Source: JASFYU01 sp045046905
Lineage (GTDB): Bacteria; Bacteroidota; Bacteroidia; Flavobacteriales; Flavobacteriaceae
DNA: 64,000 bases
NCBI GenBank assembly: GCA_045046905.1
Contig: JASFYU010000041.1
Span: 1 to 64,000, forward strand
Direction of reading: 5' to 3'
The position numbers were made by a program, and so were the translations under genes. Numbering within the stretch: the stretch's first letter is position 1; every line of letters starts with the position of its first letter. This document shows positions 35,283 through 44,032 of this stretch, piece after piece. The notes beneath the pieces are model-generated. The model worked only from the letters and a program-made list of their open reading frames with translations. It was not told the DNA's origin and searched no databases.

Positions 35283-35933
35283 ATGAAACTACTTACGGAG
35301 ACCTTGCTGATTTTTTTAATCCTGACAACACTTTCCACTCAATCACAAGAAATCGCCATTCTCAAATACAATGGCGGGGGCGACTGGTATGCGAATCCGA
35401 CCGCATTGCCGAACCTTATCCGGTTTTGTAATGAAAATTTGGGAACAAAGATCAAAAACAAACCAGAAACCGTAGCCGTAGGTGATATCACCATTTATCA
35501 GTATCCGTTTATTCATATGACAGGGCATGGCAACGTCGTCTTCTCGGATGAGGAGGCCGAAAATCTTCGTATGTACCTTATATCAGGAGGTTTTTTACAT
35601 ATTGACGACAATTACGGAATGGAACCTTACCTGAGAAAAGAGTTGACCAAAGTTTTCCCCGATACACCCTTGGAAGAACTTGGGGCCGACCACCCTATTT
35701 TTTCACAGCTGTTTAAATTCTCTGAAGGCCTGCCCAAAATACATGAACACGACGGTAAACGTCCGCAGGCGTTAGGAATTTTTCATGAAAGCCGCTTGGT
35801 TCTATTGTTTACCTTTGAATCAGATCTTGGTGACGGTTGGGAAGACCCCTCGGTACACAATGACCCTGTAGAGGTTCGCGAAAAGGCATTACAAATGGGT
35901 GCCAATATTATATCATATGTTTTTAAAAACTAA
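35283..35933 (+). CDS. DUF4159 domain-containing exported protein
   Basis: A 216-aa protein with a signal peptide (MKLLTETLLIFLILTTLSTQ) followed by a DUF4159 domain: LKYNGGGDWYANPTALPNLI, YPFIHMTGHGNVVFSDEEAE, GFLHIDDNYGMEPYLRKEL and TFESDLGDGWEDP. The domain resembles the glutamine-amidotransferase-like fold seen at the end of large membrane proteins, but no catalytic Cys is visible. In related genomes this gene follows rsmE. Here ~7 kb of phosphate genes separate them. Function unknown; it heads a run with the AI-2E permease and methyltransferase genes (3- and 7-nt gaps). Confidence 0.85.
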   Translation: MKLLTETLLIFLILTTLSTQSQEIAILKYNGGGDWYANPTALPNLIRFCNENLGTKIKNKPETVAVGDITIYQYPFIHMTGHGNVVFSDEEAENLRMYLISGGFLHIDDNYGMEPYLRKELTKVFPDTPLEELGADHPIFSQLFKFSEGLPKIHEHDGKRPQALGIFHESRLVLLFTFESDLGDGWEDPSVHNDPVEVREKALQMGANIISYVFKN

Positions 35934-35936
35934 TAG

Positions 35937-37037
35937 ATGACCTCAAAAACAATATCCAATGGCATAATAAGGGCTATAGGCATTATTTCAGGAATCGTGC
36001 TCTTGCTCTTTTTTCTGTACAAAATACAATCGGTACTTGCGTATTTGGCCTTTGCAGCCGTAATAGCACTCATAGGAAGACCCATTGTGCTTTTTCTAAG
36101 AAGAACATTAAAAGCACCCAATACCTTGGCCGTCATTATTACCATGCTGTTTATGGTAGGCTTAATCGGGGGCATTATAGCCTTGTTCATTCCTTTAATA
36201 ACTGAACAGGGTAAAAATTTATCCTTGTTGAACATCGATGAACTTCAAAGAAATGTCACTATTTTATACAATCAGACCACTGAATATTTTGGTGCCTCTC
36301 CTGAAACTGTAAATGAAATAATCAAGGAAAGTGATATTGAAAAAAGTATCCTAAAAGGATTTGATGTTAGCTTTATTCCTGATTTTTTAAATTCCTTTCT
36401 CAGCGTATTAAGTACTTTGAGCATAGGCCTGTTCTCTGTACTTTTTATTTCCTTTTTCTTCTTAAAAGATAGCAAGTTATTTCAAAAAGGAATATTGGCA
36501 TTTGTACCCAATACCAAAGAAATAGGCACTGTAAAATCAATCGATAAAATCAACAATCTACTCTCCAGATACTTCGTTGGCCTCTTGTTTCAAATATTGA
36601 TTCTTTTCGTAATCTACACCGTTGGCCTACTCATCGTAGGTGTCGAAAATGCCATTGTAATTGCATTCTTATGTGCCCTCTTTAACATCATCCCCTATGT
36701 GGGTCCTATCATCGGTGGCGCCATCATGATTACCCTATCTATGACCAGTGCGATAGGGGCCAATTTCAGTACCGAAATCCTACCCAGTGTCGGCTGGGTT
36801 TTACTGGTTTTATTAGTGGGTCAATTGGTCGATAATTTCTTTTCACAGCCCATCATTTTTTCAAACAGTGTAAAGTCTCATCCGCTTGAAATTTTCTTGA
36901 TAATCATTATTGCGGGCTTGTTGTTCGGAGTGGTAGGAATGATTGTTGCCATACCTGGATATACCGCTATAAAGGTAATTTTAAAGGAATTTTTAGCCGA
37001 AAACAAAATTGTAAAGTCATTAACTGAAAATCTATAG
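35937..37037 (+). CDS. AI-2E-family membrane transporter
   Basis: A 366-aa inner-membrane protein of the TqsA/PerM (UPF0118) family with about eight hydrophobic segments (for example IIRAIGIISGIVLLLFFLY and IALIGRPIVLFLRR). The conserved LFNIIPYVGPIIGGA near residue 250 and LVLLVGQLVDNFFSQPIIF near 285 are family hallmarks. Members export small molecules or act as Na/H antiporters; the substrate cannot be predicted. It starts 3 nt after the DUF4159 stop. Confidence 0.9.
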   Translation: MTSKTISNGIIRAIGIISGIVLLLFFLYKIQSVLAYLAFAAVIALIGRPIVLFLRRTLKAPNTLAVIITMLFMVGLIGGIIALFIPLITEQGKNLSLLNIDELQRNVTILYNQTTEYFGASPETVNEIIKESDIEKSILKGFDVSFIPDFLNSFLSVLSTLSIGLFSVLFISFFFLKDSKLFQKGILAFVPNTKEIGTVKSIDKINNLLSRYFVGLLFQILILFVIYTVGLLIVGVENAIVIAFLCALFNIIPYVGPIIGGAIMITLSMTSAIGANFSTEILPSVGWVLLVLLVGQLVDNFFSQPIIFSNSVKSHPLEIFLIIIIAGLLFGVVGMIVAIPGYTAIKVILKEFLAENKIVKSLTENL

Positions 37038-37044
37038 CTTTACT

Positions 37045-38229
37045 TTGAATAAAGAACTATTAAAAACTGGTGTACAGGAATTTATAAACACTAATATTAG
37101 TGCTGACATCGTGTCAGTTTTGCTGAAAAAGTCGATTTTTGACAAGATTTCCTCCCAAGAACTCGCCCAACAGATCGAAGCGAAAAATAGCTGTCGAAAA
37201 AAGCTTCCCACCTGGTTCAATACCCCGAAAATCTACTACCCTAAAAAACTGAATATAGAACAGACCTCATCTGAAATCACCGCGCGATACAAGTCTCAAA
37301 TCATCGACGGAAAATCGCTCTTGGATCTTACCGGGGGCTTTGGTGTGGACAGTTATTTTTTCAGTCATAAAATCGAAGAAATAGTACACTGCGAAACCAA
37401 TGAAAATTTATCAGAAATAGCCACCTATAATTTCAATATTTTAGATGCAGGACATATAAAAACCATCGCTACAAATGGCTTGGATTTTCTAAAACAATAT
37501 CGTCATAATTTTGACTGGATCTATGTTGATCCATCACGTAGAAATGACCTCAAAGGAAAGGTTTTTCTTCTCGCCGACTGCTTACCCAATGTTCCAGAAT
37601 ATTTAGATTTATTATTTGAAAAATCTTCAAAAGTTCTAATAAAAACATCTCCCCTACTCGATATTTCTATAGGCATTTCTGAACTTAAATTTGTTAAAGA
37701 AATTCATATCGTATCGATCAAAAATGAGATGAAAGAATTACTATGGGTACTGCAAAAAGGTTTCAAAGGCGAAGTCTTAATAAAGACTATTGACCTAAAA
37801 AAAATCACCCCAGCGATTTTTGATTTTCAGCTTAGCGAAGAAAAATCAGCCATTTCAGACTTCGCGATGCCCAAACAAGACCACTACCTTTACGAGCCCA
37901 ATACCGCTATCCTAAAGTCTGGTGCATTTAAATTGGTCGGAGCTCGCTTACAACTTAAAAAACTACATCAACACACCCATTTATACACTTCACCCGAACG
38001 TATTAATTTTCCGGGCAGACGATTCAAAATAAACCAGATTATCTCATATACAAAAAAAAACATCAGGCAACTTCAACTTGAAAAAGCCAATATCACCACA
38101 CGTAACTTTAAAGAAAGTGTTGCCAGTCTTCGAAAAAAATATAAAATAAAAGATGGGGGAAACCTATTTTTATTCTTTACAAGAAATGAAAACGGTAACT
38201 TTATTGTATTAAATTGTTCAAAATTATAA
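37045..38229 (+). CDS. Class I SAM-dependent methyltransferase with THUMP-like domain
   Basis: A 394-aa protein beginning at TTG (37045), 7 nt after the AI-2E gene; MNKELLKTGVQEFI matches the usual start of this flavobacterial family and no ATG is available. SAM motif I is LLDLTGGFGVDSYFFSHK near 92-109; motif IV-like WIYVDPSRRN is near 157. The C-terminal ~80 residues (FPGRRFKINQIISYTKKNIR) fit a THUMP-like domain. An RNA substrate is inferred from that domain. It closes a three-gene operon. Confidence 0.87.
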   Translation: MNKELLKTGVQEFINTNISADIVSVLLKKSIFDKISSQELAQQIEAKNSCRKKLPTWFNTPKIYYPKKLNIEQTSSEITARYKSQIIDGKSLLDLTGGFGVDSYFFSHKIEEIVHCETNENLSEIATYNFNILDAGHIKTIATNGLDFLKQYRHNFDWIYVDPSRRNDLKGKVFLLADCLPNVPEYLDLLFEKSSKVLIKTSPLLDISIGISELKFVKEIHIVSIKNEMKELLWVLQKGFKGEVLIKTIDLKKITPAIFDFQLSEEKSAISDFAMPKQDHYLYEPNTAILKSGAFKLVGARLQLKKLHQHTHLYTSPERINFPGRRFKINQIISYTKKNIRQLQLEKANITTRNFKESVASLRKKYKIKDGGNLFLFFTRNENGNFIVLNCSKL

Positions 38230-38681
38230 AGCATTAACTAGCCTGCAGAAACAGGCCTACGCACTCAAACAACAAACATTATCTATTATTTATTTCATTA
38301 AATTTTGACTTTTAGCATTAGAGTTGTTGAATTTTTCTTAATATTATATGACCCTTTTATTTCTAAATCATCAATATTCTATAAAATAGTGATGTAAAGA
38401 AAATAAATTTGATACAGAGCTATACTCAAACTAACCAACTCAAAAAACATGGATCAAACTCAGAATTATACTTCAATTCGGCACAAACAAAAACGTTCTT
38501 CTCATAAGAAAATTAAATCGTTACTTTTTAACTAGAACATTGAACAACTAGGTTCTTGAAGATCATTTTACCCTTAGCAAATAATCCAAGATAAAGAGGT
38601 ATTAAGTCAATCACTTTTTTTAGTGATCTATTTTTATCATGAATTGTACGCATCTATTTAACAGATGCAATAAGTTAAATT
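38230..38681. other. 452-nt intergenic region upstream of the sigma factor gene
   Basis: A small hairpin GCCTGCAGAAACAGGC follows the methyltransferase stop and may end that operon. An ATG-started 28-codon frame at 38449-38535 has no recognisable product. A weak stem ATCACT...AGTGAT lies near 38610-38627. The remainder is A+T-rich leader DNA, presumably holding the promoter of the sigma factor gene. Confidence 0.45.
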
Positions 38682-39290
38682 ATGACAATCTTGAAAATTC
38701 ATAATAAGGAAGAAAATATTTTATGGAATAGACTAAGGCAAAGAGATATTGTTGCCCTAGGAGAGCTATATGACCTTTATATTGATGTTTTATTGTCTTT
38801 TGGAATACAGGCTTCAGAAGATAAGGAATATGTTATGGATTGTATTCATGATCTTTTCCTAGACCTCTATAAATATGGCCGAAAAATAGGACCAACAGAC
38901 AATATTAAGCGCTACTTGTTAAAATCGTTAAAAAGAAAATTAAACAGAAAATATAAAACAAAAACTGTTTCAGTATCTAATGAGTATGCATTCGAAAATA
39001 GCTCATATAGTCTGAACAAATACGCTGAATCCTTTGAAGAAGAGATTATTGCATCTGAATCTGCAATTGAAAAAAACATTAGATTAAAAAATGCGCTAAA
39101 TTTTCTAACCAAAAGACAAAAGAAAGGTTTGTTTTTAAGGTTTAACGAAGAAAAGGCGTATGAAGAAATTGCAGAAATCATGGATGTTTCGATTCAGACA
39201 TCCAGAACCATTGTATACCGAGGAATAAAGACATTAAGGCAATACTTGGTCTTAGTTTTCACCTTTATAACGAGCACTTTTTTTTGTTAA
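38682..39290 (+). CDS. ECF-type RNA polymerase sigma factor
   Basis: A 202-aa sigma-70 family member. Region 2 lies at ~15-75 (RDIVALGELYDLYIDVLLSF, DCIHDLFLDLYKY) and region 4 at ~140-195 (LTKRQKKGLFLRFNEEKAYE, EIAEIMDVSIQTSRTIVYRG, the helix-turn-helix that reads the -35 element). It is the Bacteroidota type that is held by a FecR-family anti-sigma factor; that gene follows 125 nt downstream. It would switch on the SusC/SusD genes when their ligand is bound. The hydrophobic C-terminal tail (LVLVFTFITSTFFC) is unusual for a cytosolic sigma factor. Confidence 0.9.
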   Translation: MTILKIHNKEENILWNRLRQRDIVALGELYDLYIDVLLSFGIQASEDKEYVMDCIHDLFLDLYKYGRKIGPTDNIKRYLLKSLKRKLNRKYKTKTVSVSNEYAFENSSYSLNKYAESFEEEIIASESAIEKNIRLKNALNFLTKRQKKGLFLRFNEEKAYEEIAEIMDVSIQTSRTIVYRGIKTLRQYLVLVFTFITSTFFC

Positions 39291-39415
39291 AAACAAAATA
39301 ATCTAAAAAAACTGTCTATAAACATTGAATGCATTGCTTAAGTATATGAGCAGTGTACATTTTAATGCACTCAAATTTCACCATACTACAGAATGCTTAT
39401 TGCATATAATACATA

Positions 39416-40471
39416 ATGAAGAATAAAAAAGCCCACGAGAAGAATTTCATATCTGTGACAGATTATGAAAAGGAACTTTTAAAAAATAAAATAACAAATT
39501 CTATTCATCGCTATAGTAGAAGAAAACAATTACGATATGGTGTTGGGTTAGTGACATCAATTGCTATTATAGGTTTTATAGGTTTTTTTAGATACGGCAA
39601 CACTACTACATCGGTAGACAATTTTATAAAGACTGCCAATAGTGTAAGTAATGAAAATCATGAGAATGTAAAACTTATTTTGAGCAATCAAAAAAGCATA
39701 GAGATTGTAGAAGACAATTTAACCATTAAATACTCAAGTACTGGCCAAAAAATTAAAATTGGAGCAACAAAAGATATTGGTCAATTGGTCACCGATAACA
39801 CTACGGTTGTTTACAACACTATAGTAGTACCTTATGGAAAAAGGTCAATAGTAGAGTTATCAGACGGGAGTATAGTATGGTTAAATTCAGGCTCTAAACT
39901 GGTATACCCCGCAACCTTTAGAGGAAAGAAAAGGGAGGCCTATCTAGAAGGGGAAGGCATTTTTGAAGTAACACACGATAAGAATCATCCCTTTATTGTA
40001 GTTGCAGAGAATCATGAGATAGAGGTATTAGGAACCGTCTTTAATGTAAGTAATTATCCTGATGAAGGTGTAATAAACACCTCGCTAAAAAGTGGAAGTG
40101 TACAAATAAATTATAAAGCCGATTCTTTTTTAAAAATGAATGAATCGTTACTAATTGAACCAGGTACTTTGGCATCTTATGATAAAGGAAAAAATCAAAT
40201 AAGGGTAAAAAAGATAAACGTAGACAACTATTTTTCGTGGAGAGAGGGCGTATTTATATTCAAAAGCGATCCTATGAAATATATCATGAAAAGGTTATCT
40301 AGGTATTATAATATAGATATAGTCATAAAGAATGAGGCGTTGGCGAATCAAACATTTTCGGGTTATTTAGATTTAAAAGAAAATATGGAAGAGGTAGTCA
40401 AAACCATCAAAGAAACATCAGATTTTGAGTATAGCTATGAAATAAAGAACAACAGAATAATTATTAACTAA
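39416..40471 (+). CDS. FecR-family anti-sigma factor
   Basis: A 351-aa inner-membrane protein. A short cytoplasmic N terminus (~1-42, binds sigma) is followed by one membrane segment (GVGLVTSIAIIGFIGFFRYG), a periplasmic FecR domain (~130-235; VVPYGKRSIVELSDGSIVWL, EGEGIFEVTHDKNHPFIVVA, EVLGTVFNVSNYP), and a C-terminal DUF4974 domain (~265-351; FKSDPMKYIMKRLSRYYNID). The periplasmic part is expected to receive the signal from the STN domain of the SusC protein encoded next. All elements of the cascade are intact. Confidence 0.93.
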   Translation: MKNKKAHEKNFISVTDYEKELLKNKITNSIHRYSRRKQLRYGVGLVTSIAIIGFIGFFRYGNTTTSVDNFIKTANSVSNENHENVKLILSNQKSIEIVEDNLTIKYSSTGQKIKIGATKDIGQLVTDNTTVVYNTIVVPYGKRSIVELSDGSIVWLNSGSKLVYPATFRGKKREAYLEGEGIFEVTHDKNHPFIVVAENHEIEVLGTVFNVSNYPDEGVINTSLKSGSVQINYKADSFLKMNESLLIEPGTLASYDKGKNQIRVKKINVDNYFSWREGVFIFKSDPMKYIMKRLSRYYNIDIVIKNEALANQTFSGYLDLKENMEEVVKTIKETSDFEYSYEIKNNRIIIN

Positions 40472-40514
40472 AAAATAAGTCAAAATCAATGAAATAAAAA
40501 AACATACTAAAAGC

Positions 40515-40538
40515 CAGAAGATGTTGGAGCATCTTCTG
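40515..40538 (+). other. Intercistronic hairpin between FecR and SusC genes
   Basis: CAGAAGATG (40515-40523) pairs perfectly with CATCTTCTG (40530-40538) around a 6-nt loop, with no T-run after it. It could stabilise the abundant susCD mRNA or partially terminate sigma/fecR transcripts. Confidence 0.6.
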
Positions 40539-40597
40539 ACTAGAGTGTAACACCGCCGTAGTAAACAGCAATATTAACTAACAAAAAAAACAAAATT

Positions 40598-43500
40598 ATG
40601 AATAAAATTCCTAACCCTAAATCCATAGGGGATGTATTTACTCTTAGATCCAATTTACGGACTATAATGAGGGTTTTTCTTACACTTATCGCAATGGGAC
40701 TAAGCGCTGCTTATGCAAATCCAACATATTCTCAGACTAAAATTGATATTGATGTCAAGGATGTAAATCTTGAAGAACTGTTTCAAGAAATTCAAGGTAA
40801 AAGTGAATTTATCTTTTTCTACAAAGACGATGTCTTAGATAAGGATAAAAGGGTAACTCTTCATATGAAAAAAACAACACTGGCCAAAATTTTAAAACGA
40901 GCCTTTGCTGATACTAATTTGAGCTATAGTATTGACAATAGACAAGTTGTAATTAAAAAAATATATAAAGAGGTAATTCAGAGCACAAATTCTGAAGGCA
41001 TACAACAATTAACTGTTTCAGGTTCAGTCACAGGCCCCGATGGCTATCCACTACCAGGGGCAAACCTTCTTATAAAGGGAACGACCAATGGTACACAAAC
41101 CGACTTTGATGGAAACTATACCTTAAATATAGATTCCCCTGACGCCATTTTACTAATTAGCTATATTGGATTCAAGTCACAAGAAATAGCTGTAGCAGGG
41201 CAGTCTACCATTAATATACAGTTAGTAGAAGATGCCGCGAGATTAGATGAGATTATTGTCACGGGCTATGGCACACAAACAAGAGGAGAAATCACCGGAG
41301 CGGTAGTATCGGTCGAAATGGCCGACGCTATTAAATTGCCCGTTCAGAATGCGGCAGAATTATTACAAGGAAGGGCTACTGGAGTAAATGTTACAAATTC
41401 TGGTACGCCTGGTGAAGCACCTAAAATTAGTATTCGTGGTTTTGGCACTAGTAACAATACCGACCCATTGTATATTATAGATGGTGTTCAAACCGATAAT
41501 AATAATGTACTGAACAACATTAACCCTGCCGATATCAAGCAACTTACGGTATTAAAAGATGCGGCGGCTGCCATATATGGGGCAAGAGCATCTAATGGTG
41601 TTATTATAATCACTACAAATGGCGGTAGTTATAATATGGATAAGCCTACCGTTTCTTTTGATATCTATTCAGGTTTTTCTAAACTTTCTCATAAGGTAGA
41701 TATGTTGAACGTAGATGAACATGCTGCTGTAACGTGGGAAAGCCTAGTAAATCAACAAGCCATAAATGGTCTTACCAACCCTCCATCACACGCCCAATAT
41801 GGAGGAGCGGATGGTAACTCAGGCCCAGTAGTGCCTACAACTGTACAAGGAGCGGCAATAGATGGTGTGCCATTTACGACCACAGTTAAACCCAATGGAG
41901 GTACAGACTGGATCGATGCTATTACACAAACAGCACCTACATCGAACGTCTCCTTTTCTGTAGCAAACGGTACTGATACCGGTAAATACTATCTGTCGGC
42001 TTCTTATTTAAATAGAGAAGGAATTGTGAAATACACGGGATTTAAACGTGGTAATACTAGATTAAATTCTGAGTTCAGAGTAGGTGATAATAAAAAACTG
42101 ACGGTTGGGCAACATCTAAACATAGCCTTCTCTAAAGCAACAAAAGGCACAGACGATGCTACTGAACTCGCTTTGCGTATAACACCTTTGATACCCGTTC
42201 GAAATGATGCTGGTGAATTTGCAGGTACCGAAGGTTTGGAATTGGGAAATTCTGGTAACCCAGTTGCCAATAACTTTAGGGCTAGGCATGATTATGAGAA
42301 GAATTACAGCTTTATCGGAGATATTTACGGTGATTATAAAATAACGGATAAGCTAAACTTCAAAACCGTTGCTGCAGGAGGTTTTAACATTTTAAATCTA
42401 CGCGAATTCGTGGCTCTTAATCCCGAAGCGAAAGAATCTCGTTCTGCTGCTAGGTTAACGGAAGGAGACCTAACTTCGTTTAACTGGTCTTGGACAAATA
42501 CGCTGAACTATAGAAACACCTTTGGAAAACATTCGGTGAATGCTCTTGCGGGTATTGAGGCCATTAAAGAAAGAGGAAAAGGGAAAACGATCCAAAGAAG
42601 TTCTTTCTTAAATGAAGACCCGAATTTTGTTTTATTAAGCAATGGTATCGCAAGCCCCAATGTATCGGAAGCTATTGATGGCTCTACCACCTTGTTCTCG
42701 ATTTTCGGAACCGTCAATTATGCTTTTGATAGCAAATACTTTCTTACCCTTACCGTACGTAACGATAAATCATCACGTTTTATAGGTGATAATCAAAGTC
42801 AAACATTTCCATCGGTAAGTGCGGGTTGGGAACTAAGCAAAGAAGATTTCTTTAACACCGAAGGCTTTGTTAATAGGCTTAAGATCAGAGCATCTTATGG
42901 AGAGTTAGGTAACCAAACGCTACCAATCAGAAACCCTGCGCAGAATGGCTTTTTTCAATCTCAGCAATATGCGGATTATTCTTTTGACGGGGGATCAATT
43001 GTAGATGGTGTTTTATTAACTCAAGTAGGCAATCCAGATTTAAAATGGGAAACCTCAAAATCTGTAAATATTGGTTTAGATTTTACGCTCCTTGATCGTA
43101 AATTGTCAGGTTTTGTTGAATATTTTAACATAGAAACCAACGATTTAATCGTAAGAGACAATAATGCGGTAAGTTTAACTGCCATAGATGCCGGTGCTCC
43201 TTTTGTGAATTTTGGCACCGTTGTAAATAAAGGAGTTGATTTTCAATTGAGTTGGAATGATCAAATAGGAAATGACTTTTCGTATAGTATAAGTGGGAAC
43301 ATTTCTACCGTAAAGAACGAAGTCACCGAATTCAAGGCTCCTCTGCAAGGAAATTCCTCGGGAATTAGAAAAGGACAAGTAACTAGAACAGAGGAGGGAG
43401 ATGAAATTTCTTTTTTCTATGGAAGAGAAATTACTGGGCTAACTCCTGAAGGCAGGTTCATATACAGAGATGTAAACGGAGATGGCGAAATAAATACCGC

Positions 43501-44026
43501 TGACCGTACCAAAATTGGATCGCCTCATCCAGATTTCACCTATGGCGCCAATTTTAATGCAAACTATAAAAACTTTGACATTTCGTTCTTTTTTCAAGGA
43601 ACTCAGGGCAATGATTTATGGAATTACAATAAGGTGTTTACCGATTTCGGATTCTTTTTTAACGGAAATAGAAGTACGAGAACATTGGATGCACGTTCGC
43701 CAAGCAATCCAAACGGTTCATTCATTGCCTTATCAGCGACCTCCCAAAACAATGAAGACGAACCTAACTCTTATTATGTTGAAGACGGTTCATACCTAAG
43801 ACTTAAAAATGCGACCATTGGGTATACCTTGCCTTCCTCAGCTTTAGGTCGCATAGGAATTTCATCCTTGCGTCTTTATCTAACGGGTTCAAATTTATTT
43901 ACGATTACCGATTATGAAGGATTCGATCCTGAAGTTATTCCTATTGACAACTTGACTTTAGGTTTAGATAGGCGTATTAATCCACTTTCACGGACAATAA
44001 TTTTTGGAGTTAACGTTAAATTTTAA
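40598..44026 (+). CDS. SusC/RagA TonB-linked outer-membrane transporter with STN signalling domain
   Basis: 1142 aa. A long N-terminal signal region ends near PTYSQ. It is followed by a secretin/TonB short N-terminal domain (~47-125; KDVNLEELFQEIQGKSEFIF), a carboxypeptidase-regulatory-like domain (~139-215; GSVTGPDGYPLPGANLLIKG), the TonB-box-like DEIIVTGYGTQTRGEITGAV, a plug (NAAELLQGRATGVNVTNSGT, YIIDGVQTDNNN) and a 22-strand barrel ending NPLSRTIIFGVNVKF. The STN domain contacts FecR, so transport and signalling are coupled. With SusD (6 nt downstream) it imports an unknown oligomeric nutrient across the outer membrane. Confidence 0.95.
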   Translation: MNKIPNPKSIGDVFTLRSNLRTIMRVFLTLIAMGLSAAYANPTYSQTKIDIDVKDVNLEELFQEIQGKSEFIFFYKDDVLDKDKRVTLHMKKTTLAKILKRAFADTNLSYSIDNRQVVIKKIYKEVIQSTNSEGIQQLTVSGSVTGPDGYPLPGANLLIKGTTNGTQTDFDGNYTLNIDSPDAILLISYIGFKSQEIAVAGQSTINIQLVEDAARLDEIIVTGYGTQTRGEITGAVVSVEMADAIKLPVQNAAELLQGRATGVNVTNSGTPGEAPKISIRGFGTSNNTDPLYIIDGVQTDNNNVLNNINPADIKQLTVLKDAAAAIYGARASNGVIIITTNGGSYNMDKPTVSFDIYSGFSKLSHKVDMLNVDEHAAVTWESLVNQQAINGLTNPPSHAQYGGADGNSGPVVPTTVQGAAIDGVPFTTTVKPNGGTDWIDAITQTAPTSNVSFSVANGTDTGKYYLSASYLNREGIVKYTGFKRGNTRLNSEFRVGDNKKLTVGQHLNIAFSKATKGTDDATELALRITPLIPVRNDAGEFAGTEGLELGNSGNPVANNFRARHDYEKNYSFIGDIYGDYKITDKLNFKTVAAGGFNILNLREFVALNPEAKESRSAARLTEGDLTSFNWSWTNTLNYRNTFGKHSVNALAGIEAIKERGKGKTIQRSSFLNEDPNFVLLSNGIASPNVSEAIDGSTTLFSIFGTVNYAFDSKYFLTLTVRNDKSSRFIGDNQSQTFPSVSAGWELSKEDFFNTEGFVNRLKIRASYGELGNQTLPIRNPAQNGFFQSQQYADYSFDGGSIVDGVLLTQVGNPDLKWETSKSVNIGLDFTLLDRKLSGFVEYFNIETNDLIVRDNNAVSLTAIDAGAPFVNFGTVVNKGVDFQLSWNDQIGNDFSYSISGNISTVKNEVTEFKAPLQGNSSGIRKGQVTRTEEGDEISFFYGREITGLTPEGRFIYRDVNGDGEINTADRTKIGSPHPDFTYGANFNANYKNFDISFFFQGTQGNDLWNYNKVFTDFGFFFNGNRSTRTLDARSPSNPNGSFIALSATSQNNEDEPNSYYVEDGSYLRLKNATIGYTLPSSALGRIGISSLRLYLTGSNLFTITDYEGFDPEVIPIDNLTLGLDRRINPLSRTIIFGVNVKF

Positions 44027-44032
44027 AAAAAA

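Noticed and set aside
38449..38535. A 28-codon ATG-started frame upstream of the sigma factor gene
   Set aside because: Basic, polar, no recognisable motif or promoter; compatible with chance in A+T-rich DNA.
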